64,000 nucleotides of DNA from Caballeronia novacaledonica (GCF_900258035.1 NZ_OGTP01000006.1:186001-250000), one strand, 5' to 3'. Numbered from the stretch's first letter, positions 36,819 through 46,739 are shown. The notes: generated by a model from the letters alone, not told the origin. Translations and numbers: made by a program.

Positions 36819-37352
36819 TTATTGCTCGCCGGCGGTGTCATCGCTCGCGGCGCGCTCGGGCTTCGGCGCGGCGGCCAGCGACTTGAGCAGAGCCGGGTCC
36901 TGCAGCAGTTTCGTAACGAGGGCTTCCGCGCCCGACTTCCCGTCCATATAGGTCTGCAGGTTGGCGAGCTTGGTCCGGGCGTCGAGCAGTTGGCGCAGCG
37001 GGTCGACCTTGCGCGCGATCGCGGCAGGCGAGAAGTCTTCCATGCTCTCGAAGGTCATATCGACCATCATCTGACCGTCGCCGGTGAGCGTGTTCGGCAC
37101 CGCGAATGCGACACGCGGGCGAATCGCTTTCATGCGCTCGTCGAAATTGTCGATGTCGATGTCGAGAAAGCGACGGTCGGCCACAGGCGGAAGCGGTTCA
37201 AGCGGATGCTTGCCCGACAGGTCGGCGAGCACGCCCATCACAAACGGTAGCTCGACCTTCTTTTCCGAGCCGTAGACTTCGACGTCATACTCGATCTGCA
37301 CGCGCGGCGCCCGGTTGCGCGCGATGAATTTCTGCGAACTGCTGGATGACAT
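36819..37352 (-). CDS. tssB: Type VI secretion system sheath small subunit TssB
   Basis: VipA-type sheath subunit. The 177-residue protein shows RAPRVQIEYDVEVYGSEKK, LPFVMGVLADLSGK, FLDIDIDNFDERMKAI and the C-terminal TKLANLQTYMDGKSGAEAL, where TssC and ClpV contacts occur. The ATG at 37352 has AGGAG upstream. Confidence 0.97.
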   Translation of the reverse strand: MSSSSSQKFIARNRAPRVQIEYDVEVYGSEKKVELPFVMGVLADLSGKHPLEPLPPVADRRFLDIDIDNFDERMKAIRPRVAFAVPNTLTGDGQMMVDMTFESMEDFSPAAIARKVDPLRQLLDARTKLANLQTYMDGKSGAEALVTKLLQDPALLKSLAAAPKPERAASDDTAGEQ

Positions 37353-37405
37353 GAAATGTACTCCTAAATTATTGTTTGAAAAGACTATGCGACTAACGCG
37401 GCTGC

Positions 37406-40114
37406 TCAGTCCGGCTCGCCCGCAGGCGCGCATTGGGTCTCGAAGACGAGGGCATCGGACGGCGCGGCAGCCGCGTCAGTCACGTCGATCGAGATTTGCG
37501 TGAACTTCTTCCGGGCCGCGAATGTGTCGAGCCAAAGCGTGGACAGACGCGGCAGGATGTGCTGCTCGATGAAGCCGATCAGCACCCGCGCGCCGGTTTC
37601 CTGCACGAGGCAGCGCGCGACGATGTAGTCGGTCACCGCGTCGCCGTAGCACAGCGTGATGCCGTGGCTTTCCGCCATGCGGCTGACCACGCGATTCAAA
37701 TGCAGACGCACGATGCGTCCGAGCGCGTCCTCGGCCAGGGGGCGATACGGAACCACCGTCACGCGACCGAGGAACGCCGCCGGGAACGTCTTCAGCAGTT
37801 CGGGCGTAAGCGCCTCGCGCAGAGCCTCCGCGTCGGGGGCCAGCGCAGCATCGGCGCACAGGCTGGAGGTGAGTTCACTGCCGACGTTGCTGGTCAGCAG
37901 GATCACCGTGTTGCGGAAATCGATGTAGCGACCGTCACCATCCTCCATGTAGCCCTTGTCGAACACCTGGAAGAACATTTCGTGAACGTCGTGGTGCGCT
38001 TTTTCGATTTCATCGAGCAAGACGACCGAGTACGGACGGCGGCGGACGGCTTCGGTGAGCACCCCGCCCTCGCCATAGCCGACGTAACCCGGAGGCGCGC
38101 CCTTGAGCCCGGAAACGGTGTGCGCCTCCTGATACTCGCTCATGTTGATGGTGATCAGGTTCTGCTCGCCGCCATAGAGCGCGTCGGCGAGCGCCAGCGC
38201 GGTTTCAGTCTTGCCGACGCCGGACGGACCGGCGAGCATGAACACGCCGAGCGGCTTTTTCGGATCGCTGAGACCGGCGCGAGCCGTCTGCACGCGTTCG
38301 CCGATGCGGCGCAAGGCGTCTCGCTGGCCGATTACACGAGCTTCCAGCGTGTCGGGCAGCGCAAGGACAGCGCTGAGTTCGTCGGTCATCATGCGGCCGA
38401 CCGGAATGCCCGTCCAGTCCGAGACAATTTCGGCGACGATCGCGTCGTCCACCTCGGGGAAAACCAGCGGCTGGTCGCTCTGCAATTCGGCCAGCGCCCG
38501 TTCGAGCGCGCGCAGCGTATCGAGCGATGGAACCGCTTGCGCATCCGCCTCGTCGCCGAGCTGCTGCGATTTGGTTGCCGACACCGCTTCACGCGCGGCG
38601 AGCAGCTTCTGCGCGGCTTCTGCCTGCTTACGCCAATCTGTTTCGACGGCGACTTCACGCGTCGCCAGTTCGTCGATGCGCGTACGCACCTGACTCAACG
38701 TCTTGCCGGATTCGATACCCAGCTGCGCCTCCTGGGCGAGCAGACTTTCCTCCACGCGGGCCGCGGTTAGGCGCTGGCGCACGTCGTCGAGTTCGCGGGG
38801 CGTTGCGTGCTGCGACAGCGCGACTCGGGCGCAAGCCGTGTCGAGCAGGCTGATCGCCTTGTCGGGCAACTGCCGCGCAGGAATGTAACGGTGCGAGAGC
38901 GTGACCGCCGCACGGATCGCACTGTCACGAACGACCACGCCGTGATGCTGCGACAACGTTTGCGTAAGGCCGCGCACCATGTCGATTGCCGCCGCTTCGG
39001 ACGGCTCGCCGACTTGCAGCACCTGGAAGCGCCGAATGAGTGCGGGATCCTTCTCGATGTGCCGCTTGTACTCGGCCCAGGTCGTCGCACCGATGGTACG
39101 GACCTTACCGCGCGCGAGCGCAGGCTTCATCAGATTGGCAGCGTCGCCGGTGCCCGCCTGGCCGCCCGCGCCGATCAGTGTATGGATCTCGTCGATGAAC
39201 AGAATGACGGGCGTGGTGGATTTTGCCGCTGCTTCGAGCACGCCCTTCAGACGTGCCTCGAATTCGCCCTTCATGCTCGCGCCCGCGAGAAGCGCGCCGA
39301 CATCGAGGCTGAGCAGGCGCACGTCGGCGAGCCGGGGCGGCACATTGCCGGCGGCGATCGCCCGTGCGAGACCTTCGGCCACGGCGGTCTTGCCGACACC
39401 TGCCTCGCCAGTCAGCAGCGGATTGTTCTGCCGACGGCGCAACAGCACGTCGATCATCGTGCGGATTTCGAGTTCACGGCCGATCACCGGCTCGATCTCA
39501 CCCGCGCGGGCACGCGCCGTCATGTCGGTGCAAAACTGCTCCAGGCCAGCGCCCTTGCCGGCGGCGGGCATGGCGCCGGAGGCTTCGCCGGGCGCGGCGC
39601 CCGCATCGAACTCGCTATGGTCATAGGTGCGGTCCTCCGCTTCGGGCGAACCGTCGATCCATGCGCTGAACTCGTCATCGGGCTGGTCGACAGGGATTTT
39701 GGCGAACGCGGGAGAGATCGACATCAGCACGCGGCGCAGTTCCGCGTTGCCGGCAAGGGCAGCCAGGAGCCATGCACCGCGGACGCGGCGATCGCCGTGA
39801 CTCAGCGTCGCGAGCACCCATGCGCGTTCGATGGCCGATTCGATATGCCATGAAAAATCGCTGATCGAGCTCGCGCCGGCGGGCAGCGCAGCCAGTGCGC
39901 GGGTGAAGTCGCGATCGAGCGCGTCGCGGTCGATGCCGGCGTGTCGCACGATACGGTGCAGATCGCTGTCGGGCAGTTGCAGGATCTGATGCAACCAGTG
40001 CACGAGCTCGACGTACGGATTCCCACGCAGCTTGCAAAAGGAAGTCGCTGATTCGATGCTTCGGTAAAGCGTGACGCCTAGCTTACCGAACAGAGCCTGA
40101 CGAGAAATGGTCAT
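37406..40114 (-). CDS. tssH: Type VI secretion system sheath-recycling ATPase TssH (ClpV)
   Basis: Class 2 AAA+ unfoldase that disassembles the contracted sheath. The 902-residue protein has an N-terminal domain that binds the sheath, two AAA+ modules with Walker A GEAGVGKT (236-243) and GPSGVGKT (628-635), Walker B FIDEIHTLIGAGG near 304, and a coiled-coil middle domain (about 435-515). It is the first gene of the minus-strand T6SS locus, so its upstream region should contain the main promoter. Confidence 0.97.
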   Translation of the reverse strand: MTISRQALFGKLGVTLYRSIESATSFCKLRGNPYVELVHWLHQILQLPDSDLHRIVRHAGIDRDALDRDFTRALAALPAGASSISDFSWHIESAIERAWVLATLSHGDRRVRGAWLLAALAGNAELRRVLMSISPAFAKIPVDQPDDEFSAWIDGSPEAEDRTYDHSEFDAGAAPGEASGAMPAAGKGAGLEQFCTDMTARARAGEIEPVIGRELEIRTMIDVLLRRRQNNPLLTGEAGVGKTAVAEGLARAIAAGNVPPRLADVRLLSLDVGALLAGASMKGEFEARLKGVLEAAAKSTTPVILFIDEIHTLIGAGGQAGTGDAANLMKPALARGKVRTIGATTWAEYKRHIEKDPALIRRFQVLQVGEPSEAAAIDMVRGLTQTLSQHHGVVVRDSAIRAAVTLSHRYIPARQLPDKAISLLDTACARVALSQHATPRELDDVRQRLTAARVEESLLAQEAQLGIESGKTLSQVRTRIDELATREVAVETDWRKQAEAAQKLLAAREAVSATKSQQLGDEADAQAVPSLDTLRALERALAELQSDQPLVFPEVDDAIVAEIVSDWTGIPVGRMMTDELSAVLALPDTLEARVIGQRDALRRIGERVQTARAGLSDPKKPLGVFMLAGPSGVGKTETALALADALYGGEQNLITINMSEYQEAHTVSGLKGAPPGYVGYGEGGVLTEAVRRRPYSVVLLDEIEKAHHDVHEMFFQVFDKGYMEDGDGRYIDFRNTVILLTSNVGSELTSSLCADAALAPDAEALREALTPELLKTFPAAFLGRVTVVPYRPLAEDALGRIVRLHLNRVVSRMAESHGITLCYGDAVTDYIVARCLVQETGARVLIGFIEQHILPRLSTLWLDTFAARKKFTQISIDVTDAAAAPSDALVFETQCAPAGEPD

Positions 40115-40569
40115 ACCCGGTCTGTATTATTTTTAGTTTTTGACTGCGCCGTCTCGAGAGAAGGCGGTCCTTGCCCTGCGACTATTGAATTGCAATCCTA
40201 ACTACACATTTCAACAACTTCGTTTCCCTTCGACCAGGAACGATGTCGCGGTCCGAATTATTCGCACGAGCGCTGAAATAGTCAATCGACTTTTCCGGCG
40301 ATTCTTAATCCAAATACACTAAGCACGACGTTCGATAGATTCCTTAGCCATACGAATGATGAGCTAGAGTTCGGGCGATCGAGAGGCTACGCTGTTGATT
40401 GGCAACGTAAATCAGTTGCTTAGCGAAATTACGCGGGGCGACGCACAATCGGCCGGTGCGCCGGGGCGCGGATTCTTGAAATTGTGTCGCAGCCGAGGGC
40501 CAGCGGGCGACTTGCCTCAGCGCGTGCGAAGCAAGAGGCATCCAGTACCTTTTTCTAGATACCGAATGA
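40115..40569. other. T6SS upstream region, no gene seen
   Basis: About 450 bp upstream of tssH, moderately AT-rich next to the gene. It should hold the T6SS promoter, but no clear sigma-70 or sigma-54 element was found. No credible coding frame. Confidence 0.5.
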
Positions 40570-40572
40570 CAC

Positions 40573-40812
40573 CCTCACTCAGAGGGTAGGTAGACGATAT
40601 GTCCGCACCGGCCAGTTTGGATGCCCTGCCGAACAGATCGATCTCCGCGCTTATCCGGCCTTCGCGAGAACGTCAGTCGGAGATCGGTGTCAACGTCGCC
40701 TCGGTCGACTTCCATGGCATCCGGTTCGCCAGTACCGCCAGCGGGTGCCGCAAGTCGGTCATCGCGTCCAGGCGGCTGCGGAAGTATTCCGGTCTGCGCA
40801 TCGGCGCCCACT
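40573..40812 (-). pseudogene. Transposase N-terminal remnant (IS5/IS1182-like)
   Basis: On the minus strand the frame from about 40810 reads PEYFRSRLDAMTDLRHPLAV then LANRMPWKSTEATLTPIS, meets a TGA, and continues in the same frame as RSREGRISAEIDLFGRASKL and AGADIS. This order (RSRLD, LRHPLAVLA, PW, then DLFG and LAG) is the N-terminus of a DDE transposase of the IS5/IS1182 type. Only ~80 codons remain, with an internal stop, so it is a non-functional remnant. Confidence 0.65.
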
Positions 40813-40831
40813 CCGGGCTGATAGGGCCCAC

Positions 40832-41045
40832 TCTATATGGAACTACGAGAGCCACCACGGCGCCTTGCGCTGGCGATGCAAGCAGGGCCATGTCTGGTTG
40901 ACGGAGCCAGGCAGCATCAATGCCGGAACTGGTGCTCGCGATGCGTGCGGATAGGGCGGAGGCGCACGATTGAGGATGTGGCTTCCGAGCGCTCTTTGGC
41001 GCACGAGCCAAGACACGTTGGATGCGCCGGTCCAAATATGTGACC
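40832..41045 (+). pseudogene. Remnant of a zinc-ribbon repeat protein
   Basis: The plus strand reads WNYESHHGALRWRCKQGHVW then LTEPGSINAG; at about 40926 the pattern shifts to the next frame as NWCSRCVRIGRRRTIEDVAS. Together these form a zinc-ribbon unit of the type LxWxC..GH.W...P..I..G.WC..C followed by T(I/L)E. Further on, KTRWM in yet another frame suggests the start of a second unit. At least one frameshift, so a decayed gene. The adjoining transposase remnant may have disrupted its 5' part. Confidence 0.6.
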
Positions 41046-41112
41046 CGCTTGGCTTACGGCGAACCAAGCGAAACCCGAGACGGTCGAAGCGCGTCATCGT
41101 CGGAATAGAAGC

Positions 41113-41763
41113 CTAGACCTTTCTGCGAATACTATCGTCGTCCGTATCCGTGGAAAGATGCCCAACATCCCCCCACGCCACGACCTGCGCGCCACCGCCC
41201 TCATAATCCACCACATTGACGCTGCAATTGAGCAGCGGCCAGTTGCGCGGTTCCTGCAGCGACAGCTTCATCGCGAACCGATAGATGCAATCCAGCACGC
41301 CGCCATGCGCGACCACCGCGATACGTCCATTCGGATGCGCCGCGACGATCGGTTCCATCGCATGCACGACGCGGTGATAAAACGCGCGCTGCGATTCGCC
41401 ATCGCCGGGCGGTGAGAAACCCGGGTCGCGCGTCTGCCATTCGACGTATTCAGCCGGAAACTTCTCGCTAATCTCGTCGCTATCATGGCCTTGAAACGCG
41501 CCATAGAACCGCTCGCGCAAACGCTCCGACAAACGCACTTCGAGCCCGAGCGCATCCGCGAAAGGACGCGCCGTTTGCTGCGCGCGTTGCAAATCGCTCG
41601 AATAGATCGCATCGATCCGGCCTTCGCGCGCAAGACGCGCTCCGAGTTGTTCGGCCTGTAGCAATCCGTGCTCGGACAACGGAATGTCGATATGCCCCTG
41701 AATGCGCTTGATGCGATTCCAGTCGGTTTCGCCGTGCCGGATAAAAAGAACCTGAGTCGTCAT
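41113..41763 (-). CDS. Histidine phosphatase family protein (phosphoglycerate-mutase-like)
   Basis: A 216-residue member of the branch-1 histidine phosphatase superfamily. The catalytic RHGETDWN is at residues 9-16, with Arg in LQRAQQTA, the acid residue in [11 protein letters not shown] and the second His in VAHGGVLDC. Annotated GpmB-like in many genomes, but such proteins are often broad phosphatases rather than mutases. The start overlaps the dtd stop (ATGA), so it is co-translated with dtd. Confidence 0.92.
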   Translation of the reverse strand: MTTQVLFIRHGETDWNRIKRIQGHIDIPLSEHGLLQAEQLGARLAREGRIDAIYSSDLQRAQQTARPFADALGLEVRLSERLRERFYGAFQGHDSDEISEKFPAEYVEWQTRDPGFSPPGDGESQRAFYHRVVHAMEPIVAAHPNGRIAVVAHGGVLDCIYRFAMKLSLQEPRNWPLLNCSVNVVDYEGGGAQVVAWGDVGHLSTDTDDDSIRRKV

Positions 41764-42203
41764 GGACGCACCTGAAGCCAGAACGTAACCGGCCCGTCAT
41801 TGACGAGCGAGACCTGCATCTCCGCACCGAATTCGCCCGTCTCGACAATCGGATGCTTCGCGCGCGCCTGCTCGACGAAATAATCGAAGAGCCGCTTGCC
41901 TTCGTCGGGTGGAGCGGCGGGCGTGAAGCTCGGACGCAGGCCGCTGTTGGTGTCGGCGGCGAGCGTGAATTGCGAGACGAGCAGCAAACCGCCGTCGACG
42001 TTCTGCACCGAAAGATTCATCTTTCCAGCCGCATCGCTGAACACGCGATAGCCGAGCATCTTCGCGAGCAATTTGTCGGCGGCGGCTTCGTTGTCGCCGC
42101 GCTCGGCGCAGACCAGCGCGAGCAGGCCCGCGTCGATGGCGCCGGTCACGCGCTCGCCCACGCGCACGTCGGCGCGCTTCACACGCTGAATGAGCGCGAT
42201 CAT
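41760..42203 (-). CDS. dtd: D-aminoacyl-tRNA deacylase
   Basis: Hydrolyses D-aminoacyl-tRNAs, notably D-Tyr-tRNA, and glycyl-tRNA-Ala, protecting translation. The 147-residue product has the two hallmark motifs: SQFTLAAD (residues 77-84) and the Gly-cisPro motif in NDGPVTFWL near the C-terminus. It lies 4 bp after tyrS, a functionally telling pair, since TyrRS is a main source of D-Tyr mischarging. Confidence 0.97.
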   Translation of the reverse strand: MIALIQRVKRADVRVGERVTGAIDAGLLALVCAERGDNEAAADKLLAKMLGYRVFSDAAGKMNLSVQNVDGGLLLVSQFTLAADTNSGLRPSFTPAAPPDEGKRLFDYFVEQARAKHPIVETGEFGAEMQVSLVNDGPVTFWLQVRP

Positions 42204-42207
42204 CGGC

Positions 42208-43467
42208 TTAAGCGGTCAGCGTGACGCGCGCGAAACGGCGCTTGCCCACCTGCACCACGAACTCGCCCGCTTCGATCTTCAGGCCCTTGTCGGAGACGGT
42301 CGCGCCGTCGATCTTCACGCCGCCCTGCTCGATGTTGCGCAGCGCCTCGCTCGTCGACGGCACGAGTCCCGCCTGTTTCAGCAACTGACCGATCGCGATC
42401 GGCGCGCCTGCGAGCGTCACCGCCGGAATGTCGTCCGGCACGCCGCCCTTCGCGCGATGATTGAAGTCGTCGAGCGCACGCTCCGCATCCGCCGGCGAAT
42501 GGAAGCGCGCCACGAGCTCCTGCGCGAGCATGACCTTGAAGTCGCGCGGATTGCGGCCGCCTTCGGCTTCCTTCCGGAAGCCCGCGATCTCCCCGATGCT
42601 GCGGAACGACAGCAGTTCGAAGTAACGCCACATCAGCACGTCCGAAATGCTCATCAGCTTGCCGAACATTTCCGTCGGCTTTTCGCTGATGCCGACGTAG
42701 TTGTTCTTCGACTTCGACATCTTCTCGACGCCGTCGAGGCCTTCGAGCAGCGGCATCGTCAGGATGCACTGCTGTTCCTGACCGTACTGCTTCTGCAATT
42801 CGCGGCCGACGAGCAAGTTGAACTTCTGGTCCGTGCCGCCAAGTTCCAGATCCGCGTTCAGCGCGACGGAGTCGTAGCCCTGCATCAGCGGATACAGGAA
42901 TTCGTGGATCGAGATCGGCACGCCGCCCTGAAAGCGCTTCGTGAAATCCTCGCGCTCCAGAATGCGCGCGACCGTGTAGCGCGACGCGAGCTTGATCATG
43001 CCGTCGGCGCCGAGCGGCATCGACCATTCGCTGTTGTAGCGGATTTCGGTCTTCTCGCGATCCAGCACGAGCGCGGCCTGCTCGAAATACGTCTTCGCGT
43101 TGCTTTCGATTTGCTCGCGCGTGAGCGGCGGGCGCGTCGCGTTGCGGCCGGACGGATCGCCGATCAGCGAAGTGAAATCGCCGATCAGGAAAATGACCTG
43201 ATGGCCGAGATCCTGCAACTGACGCATCTTGTTCAGCACGACCGTATGGCCGATATGGATGTCGGGCGCGGTCGGATCGAGACCGAGCTTGATGCGCAGC
43301 GGCTTGCCCGTCGCGGCGCTCCTCGCGAGCTTCTGCGCGAATTCGTCTTCGATCAGCAGTTCGTCGCAGCCACGCTTGGCGATGGCGAGCGCGTTTTTCA
43401 CTTCGTCGGTGATCGGGAAGCTCTGCGCGGCGGCGGGCGCGGAAGAAGCGTTGGAATCAGTGGTCAT
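42208..43467 (-). CDS. tyrS: Tyrosyl-tRNA synthetase
   Basis: Class I synthetase. The 419-residue protein carries HIGHT of the nucleotide-binding site, KMSKS in [15 protein letters not shown], and a C-terminal S4-like RNA-binding domain ([18 protein letters not shown]). This is the TyrZ-like subfamily with a HIGH motif close to residue 70. The ATG at 43467 is preferred over a TTG at 43488. First gene of tyrS-dtd-phosphatase. Confidence 0.96.
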   Translation of the reverse strand: MTTDSNASSAPAAAQSFPITDEVKNALAIAKRGCDELLIEDEFAQKLARSAATGKPLRIKLGLDPTAPDIHIGHTVVLNKMRQLQDLGHQVIFLIGDFTSLIGDPSGRNATRPPLTREQIESNAKTYFEQAALVLDREKTEIRYNSEWSMPLGADGMIKLASRYTVARILEREDFTKRFQGGVPISIHEFLYPLMQGYDSVALNADLELGGTDQKFNLLVGRELQKQYGQEQQCILTMPLLEGLDGVEKMSKSKNNYVGISEKPTEMFGKLMSISDVLMWRYFELLSFRSIGEIAGFRKEAEGGRNPRDFKVMLAQELVARFHSPADAERALDDFNHRAKGGVPDDIPAVTLAGAPIAIGQLLKQAGLVPSTSEALRNIEQGGVKIDGATVSDKGLKIEAGEFVVQVGKRRFARVTLTA

Positions 43468-43815
43468 GCTTGCGGCTTGTGAAGTCAAAAGGGTTCGATG
43501 ACTGGCGAACGGCGGCGCGATCTGGCCTCGATGCCGTCGCAGCGGTCCGGCGTGGCCGGATGGGACGCCGCGCGTCGAAACGCGGCGCGCGCGGAAAATG
43601 ATGAAATCGCGCGCAATTGCTTGTTCAGGCTCACGATTTTACGCGATGACGCGGCCATTCGCGCCGTTTCGTGCCAGTTGCGGCTCGTTTGCGGCTCCCC
43701 GGAACGCGCCGCGCGATACAGACGACGCCCGACGCGTCTTAACGATTCGATCCATAACGCGGATAATCGCCGCTGGAGAAAAACCCGGCAACATGGCATC
43801 GATGAGGAGAGCAGC
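43468..43815. other. Divergent promoter region between tyrS and anmK
   Basis: About 350 bp of GC-rich DNA between divergent genes. It should contain both promoters; no strong consensus elements, RNA genes or repeats were identified. Frames open here on both strands look like composition shadows. Confidence 0.5.
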
Positions 43816-44967
43816 GTGCCCAAGAAACCCGAAGCAATCGAAACCGGGAAGGCGGATGGCGTGTACTTCGGTTTGATGTCCGGAACCAGCATGGACGGCG
43901 TGGACGGCGTCGCGGTGCAATTCGCGACGGGCAAACCGCCTGTCGTGCTCGGCGAAGCGCACGTCTCCTTTTCGAAAGGCTTGCGCGATGCGCTCTTCGC
44001 ACTGCAATCGCCCGGCGAGAACGAACTCGAACGCGCGGCGCTCGCCGCCAATGCGCTCGCGACGCGTTACGCCGTCTGCTGTCACGAACTGCAAAGCATG
44101 AGCGGCTGTTCGGCGACGAAGGTGCGCGCAATCGGCGTTCATGGTCAGACGGTGCGGCATCGGCCGGAGAAAGGCTACACGCGGCAGATCAACAATCCCG
44201 CGCTCCTGGCGGAAATGACCAACATCGACGTGATCGCCGATTTCCGCAGCCGCGATGTCGCCGCGAGCGGTCAGGGCGCGCCGCTCGTGCCGGCGTTCCA
44301 CGCGACGGTGTTCGGCGAAAAGAACGAAACGCGCGTCGTGTGCAATCTGGGCGGCATCAGCAATATCACGATTCTCGCGGCCAGCGGCGAAGTGCGCGGC
44401 TTCGATTGCGGTCCGGCAAACGCGTTGATCGACGAATGGGCTTTGCGCCACACGCAGCGCGCGTACGACGATGCCGGGCAGTTCGCGGCGCAAGGGCGAA
44501 TCGACCCGCCGCTCCTGAACGCGTTGCTCGACGAACCGTTTTTCGACCTCGCGCCGCCGAAGAGCACGGGCCGCGATCTGTTCAACCCGGCGTGGATGGA
44601 CGCGAAACTCGCCGCCTTCGCGCACCTCGCTCCCGCCGACGTCCAGGCCACGCTCACCGCGCTCACCGCGACGACGGTCGCCCGCGAGATCGCGCGTCAT
44701 GCATCGGATGTGCGCGCCGTGTACGTGTGCGGCGGCGGCGCGCGCAATCCGGTCTTGCTGAAGATGCTCCAGCAGGCGCTGGAAGACGGCGGCATCGCAG
44801 GTGTGCCCGTCATGACGACCGAGGCGCTCGGTGTGCCGCCGCAACAGGTCGAGGCGCTCGCGTTCGCGTGGCTCGCGATGCGCTGCGTCGCGCGCGAAGC
44901 GGGCAACTTGCCCGCGGTGACAGGCGCATCGGGTGCGCGCGTGCTCGGCGCGATCTATCCGCGTTAA
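43816..44967 (+). CDS. anmK: Anhydro-N-acetylmuramic acid kinase
   Basis: Phosphorylates and opens 1,6-anhydro-MurNAc for cell-wall recycling. The start is a GTG at 43816, chosen because GAGGAG (43804-43809) is ideally spaced and the frame upstream has no family content. The 383-residue product has [14 protein letters not shown] near the N-terminus, [10 protein letters not shown] and [14 protein letters not shown] in the middle, and [10 protein letters not shown] in the ATPase fold. A strong terminator follows. Confidence 0.95.
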   Translation: MPKKPEAIETGKADGVYFGLMSGTSMDGVDGVAVQFATGKPPVVLGEAHVSFSKGLRDALFALQSPGENELERAALAANALATRYAVCCHELQSMSGCSATKVRAIGVHGQTVRHRPEKGYTRQINNPALLAEMTNIDVIADFRSRDVAASGQGAPLVPAFHATVFGEKNETRVVCNLGGISNITILAASGEVRGFDCGPANALIDEWALRHTQRAYDDAGQFAAQGRIDPPLLNALLDEPFFDLAPPKSTGRDLFNPAWMDAKLAAFAHLAPADVQATLTALTATTVAREIARHASDVRAVYVCGGGARNPVLLKMLQQALEDGGIAGVPVMTTEALGVPPQQVEALAFAWLAMRCVAREAGNLPAVTGASGARVLGAIYPR

Positions 44968-44970
44968 CGC

Positions 44971-44999
44971 AAAACGGAGCCGACGAGGCTCCGTTTTTC
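44971..44999. terminator. Bidirectional terminator between anmK and erpA
   Basis: ACGGAGCC pairs with GGCTCCGT around GACGA, flanked by AAAA on the left and TTTTT on the right, so it can stop transcription from both convergent genes. Confidence 0.9.
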
Positions 45000-45023
45000 T
45001 TCGGTGCGAAAAAACCCCTGCGC

Positions 45024-45389
45024 TTAAACCGAGAACGACGAACCGCAACCGCACGTCGTGGTCGCATTGGGGTTCTTGATGACGAACTGCGCACCGTTGA
45101 TATCGTCCTTATAGTCGATCTCCGCCCCGACGAGATACTGATAGCTCATCGAGTCGACGAGCAATTGCACGCCCGCCTTGTCCATCACGGTGTCGTCTTC
45201 GTTGACTTCTTCGTCGAACGTGAAACCGTACTGGAAACCCGAGCATCCGCCGCCTTGCACGAACACGCGCAGCTTCAGATCCGGATTGCCTTCTTCGTCG
45301 ATCAATTGCTTGACTTTGTCCGCAGCCGCGTCGGTGAAGACGAACGGCATCGGCATTTCGGTCGTGGGGGTGTCGCTGACAGCGCTCAT
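45024..45389 (-). CDS. erpA: Iron-sulfur cluster insertion protein ErpA
   Basis: A-type carrier delivering Fe-S clusters to client enzymes such as IspG. The 121-residue protein has the three cluster-binding Cys: one in [13 protein letters not shown] and two in [12 protein letters not shown] at the C-terminus. A GGAGAG precedes the ATG. It is convergent with anmK and sits downstream of the rplM-rpsI operon on the same strand, separated by a terminator. Confidence 0.96.
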   Translation of the reverse strand: MSAVSDTPTTEMPMPFVFTDAAADKVKQLIDEEGNPDLKLRVFVQGGGCSGFQYGFTFDEEVNEDDTVMDKAGVQLLVDSMSYQYLVGAEIDYKDDINGAQFVIKNPNATTTCGCGSSFSV

Positions 45390-45513
45390 TCGAACTCTCC
45401 AATTAAGCTTCTAACCGCTATTGTAGGGCTGATCTCAATATCGTGCCGAATGTCCATGAAATCAATGGGCTATATGCAAATTCGACATGATCGCGGTTCG
45501 CCGCGCCAAAACG

Positions 45514-45545
45514 AAAAAGCCGCCGGCACCAAGGTGCGGGCGGCT
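45514..45545 (-). terminator. Terminator after rpsI
   Basis: On the minus strand GCCGCCCGCACC pairs with GGTGCCGGCGGC (one mismatch) around a tiny loop, followed by TTTTTCGTTTT, about 55 bp past the rpsI stop. Confidence 0.9.
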
Positions 45546-45599
45546 TTGCAGCATTTTCGCCAGGAGCCGGTGTCCGGCACTGGCGAAACGCCGAAGCGC

Positions 45600-45992
45600 T
45601 TAACGCTTCGAGAATTGCTTCCTGCGGCGTGCCTTGTGGAAACCGACCTTCTTACGTTCCACTTCACGCGCGTCGCGGGTGACGAAGCCTGCGTTCGACA
45701 GTTGCGACTTCAGCGTCGCGTCGTAGTCCATCAACGCGCGGGTGATGCCGTGGCGAACCGCGCCTGCCTGACCCGTCTCACCGCCGCCCGTCACGTTGAC
45801 CTTGATGTCGAACGTGGTGCCGTGGTTCGTGAGTTCGAGCGGTTGACGCACGATCATCAGCGACGTTTCACGCGAGAAATAGTCGGCGATGGGCTTGCCG
45901 TTGACGACGATATCGCCCTTGCCCGACTTGATGAAGACACGAGCGACGGCGCTCTTGCGGCGGCCCGTACCGTAGTTCCAGTTACCGATCAT
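45600..45992 (-). CDS. rpsI: 30S ribosomal protein S9
   Basis: The 130-residue protein has the S9 signatures [15 protein letters not shown] at the N-terminus, [19 protein letters not shown] in the middle and the basic C-terminal tail ending [17 protein letters not shown] that reaches the P-site tRNA. It is 11 bp downstream of rplM. Confidence 0.98.
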   Translation of the reverse strand: MIGNWNYGTGRRKSAVARVFIKSGKGDIVVNGKPIADYFSRETSLMIVRQPLELTNHGTTFDIKVNVTGGGETGQAGAVRHGITRALMDYDATLKSQLSNAGFVTRDAREVERKKVGFHKARRRKQFSKR

Positions 45993-46003
45993 GTGGGCTC
46001 CCC

Positions 46004-46432
46004 TTAGATCTCGAGCGCTTTAGGCTGTTGAGCCGTGTGCGGATGCGTTGCTTCGGCGTAGACCTTCAGCTTCTTGATCATCGCGTAGCCGAGCGGACCC
46101 TTCGGAAGCATGCCCTTGACAGCCTTCTCGAGCGCGCGGCCCGGGAAACGCTCTTGCATCTTGCCGAACGTCGTTTCGTAAATGCCGCCCGGGTAGCCCG
46201 AGTGACGATAGTACTTCTTGTCCGTGGTCTTGTTGCCGGTGACCTTCAGCTTGCCGGCATTGACGACGATGATGAAATCACCGGTGTCGACGTGCGGAGT
46301 GAATTCAGGCTTGTGCTTGCCGCGAAGACGGCGTGCCACTTCGCTGGCGACACGGCCGAGAACCTTATCCGTCGCGTCAATCACGTACCATTCGCGCGTC
46401 ACCTCTTCGGCTTTTGCGGAAAACGTCTTCAT
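46004..46432 (-). CDS. rplM: 50S ribosomal protein L13
   Basis: A 142-residue L13 with [38 protein letters not shown] and [10 protein letters not shown]. First gene of rplM-rpsI. A strong sigma-70-type promoter lies about 130 bp upstream. Confidence 0.98.
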   Translation of the reverse strand: MKTFSAKAEEVTREWYVIDATDKVLGRVASEVARRLRGKHKPEFTPHVDTGDFIIVVNAGKLKVTGNKTTDKKYYRHSGYPGGIYETTFGKMQERFPGRALEKAVKGMLPKGPLGYAMIKKLKVYAEATHPHTAQQPKALEI

Positions 46433-46560
46433 GATCGATCCAAAAAATTGATCTGCCCTTGAACTTTGCGTTGTTCGGCCCTGCTTATATGAGTGCGTTC
46501 GTGACGCGTGCAGGCTCTCACAAGCCTCTCTCCGCGGGCGTGTGGCGAAGAGAACTTTGA

Positions 46561-46590
46561 ATTATAAAGGGAAATTGACTGCCGCGTCAA
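46561..46590 (-). promoter_or_regulatory. Promoter of rplM-rpsI
   Basis: On the minus strand TTGACG (46590-46585) and a perfect TATAAT (46566-46561) are separated by 18 bp. It is placed to drive rplM-rpsI with a leader of roughly 120 nt and lies downstream of the terminator at 46616-46649. Confidence 0.8.
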
Positions 46591-46615
46591 AGATTTACTT
46601 CACGCGGCGAACGGA

Positions 46616-46649
46616 CGAAAAAAAGCCCGGGCCGTTGGGCTCGGGCTTA
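46616..46649 (-). terminator. Strong intrinsic terminator upstream of the rplM promoter
   Basis: On the minus strand AAGCCCG-A-GCC pairs with GGC-C-CGGGCTT around CAAC, followed by seven T. No protein gene on this strand ends here; the nearest upstream signal is a short leader-like frame whose stop codon touches the stem. Confidence 0.85.
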
Positions 46650-46739
46650 ATCCACCAAGGAGGAGGTGGAGGAGACAGGCACGAGTATAGGCACGGTCAT
46701 GCTGCAAGGCAAGAAGATTTGCATGGTGAAAATGTATTT
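46647..46739 (-). CDS. Possible leader peptide ending at a terminator
   Basis: A short minus-strand frame from ATG 46739 encodes 30 residues (internal ATGs at 46724 and 46700), ending SMTVPILVPVSSTSSLVD with the TAA on the edge of the terminator stem. The last part is rich in Val, Pro, Ser and Leu codons, and an alternative small stem (CCACC/GGTGG) overlaps its end, as in attenuation leaders. No clear ribosome-binding site and no downstream structural gene before the rplM promoter. The unit may instead be a small RNA. Confidence 0.35.
   Translation of the reverse strand, partial: KYIFTMQIFLPCSMTVPILVPVSSTSSLVD

Noticed and set aside
40115..40400. Possible sigma-54 promoter upstream of tssH
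   Set aside because: Scanning the minus strand for the GG/GC elements at -24/-12 found no convincing match; several T6SSs use sigma-54, but it cannot be supported here.
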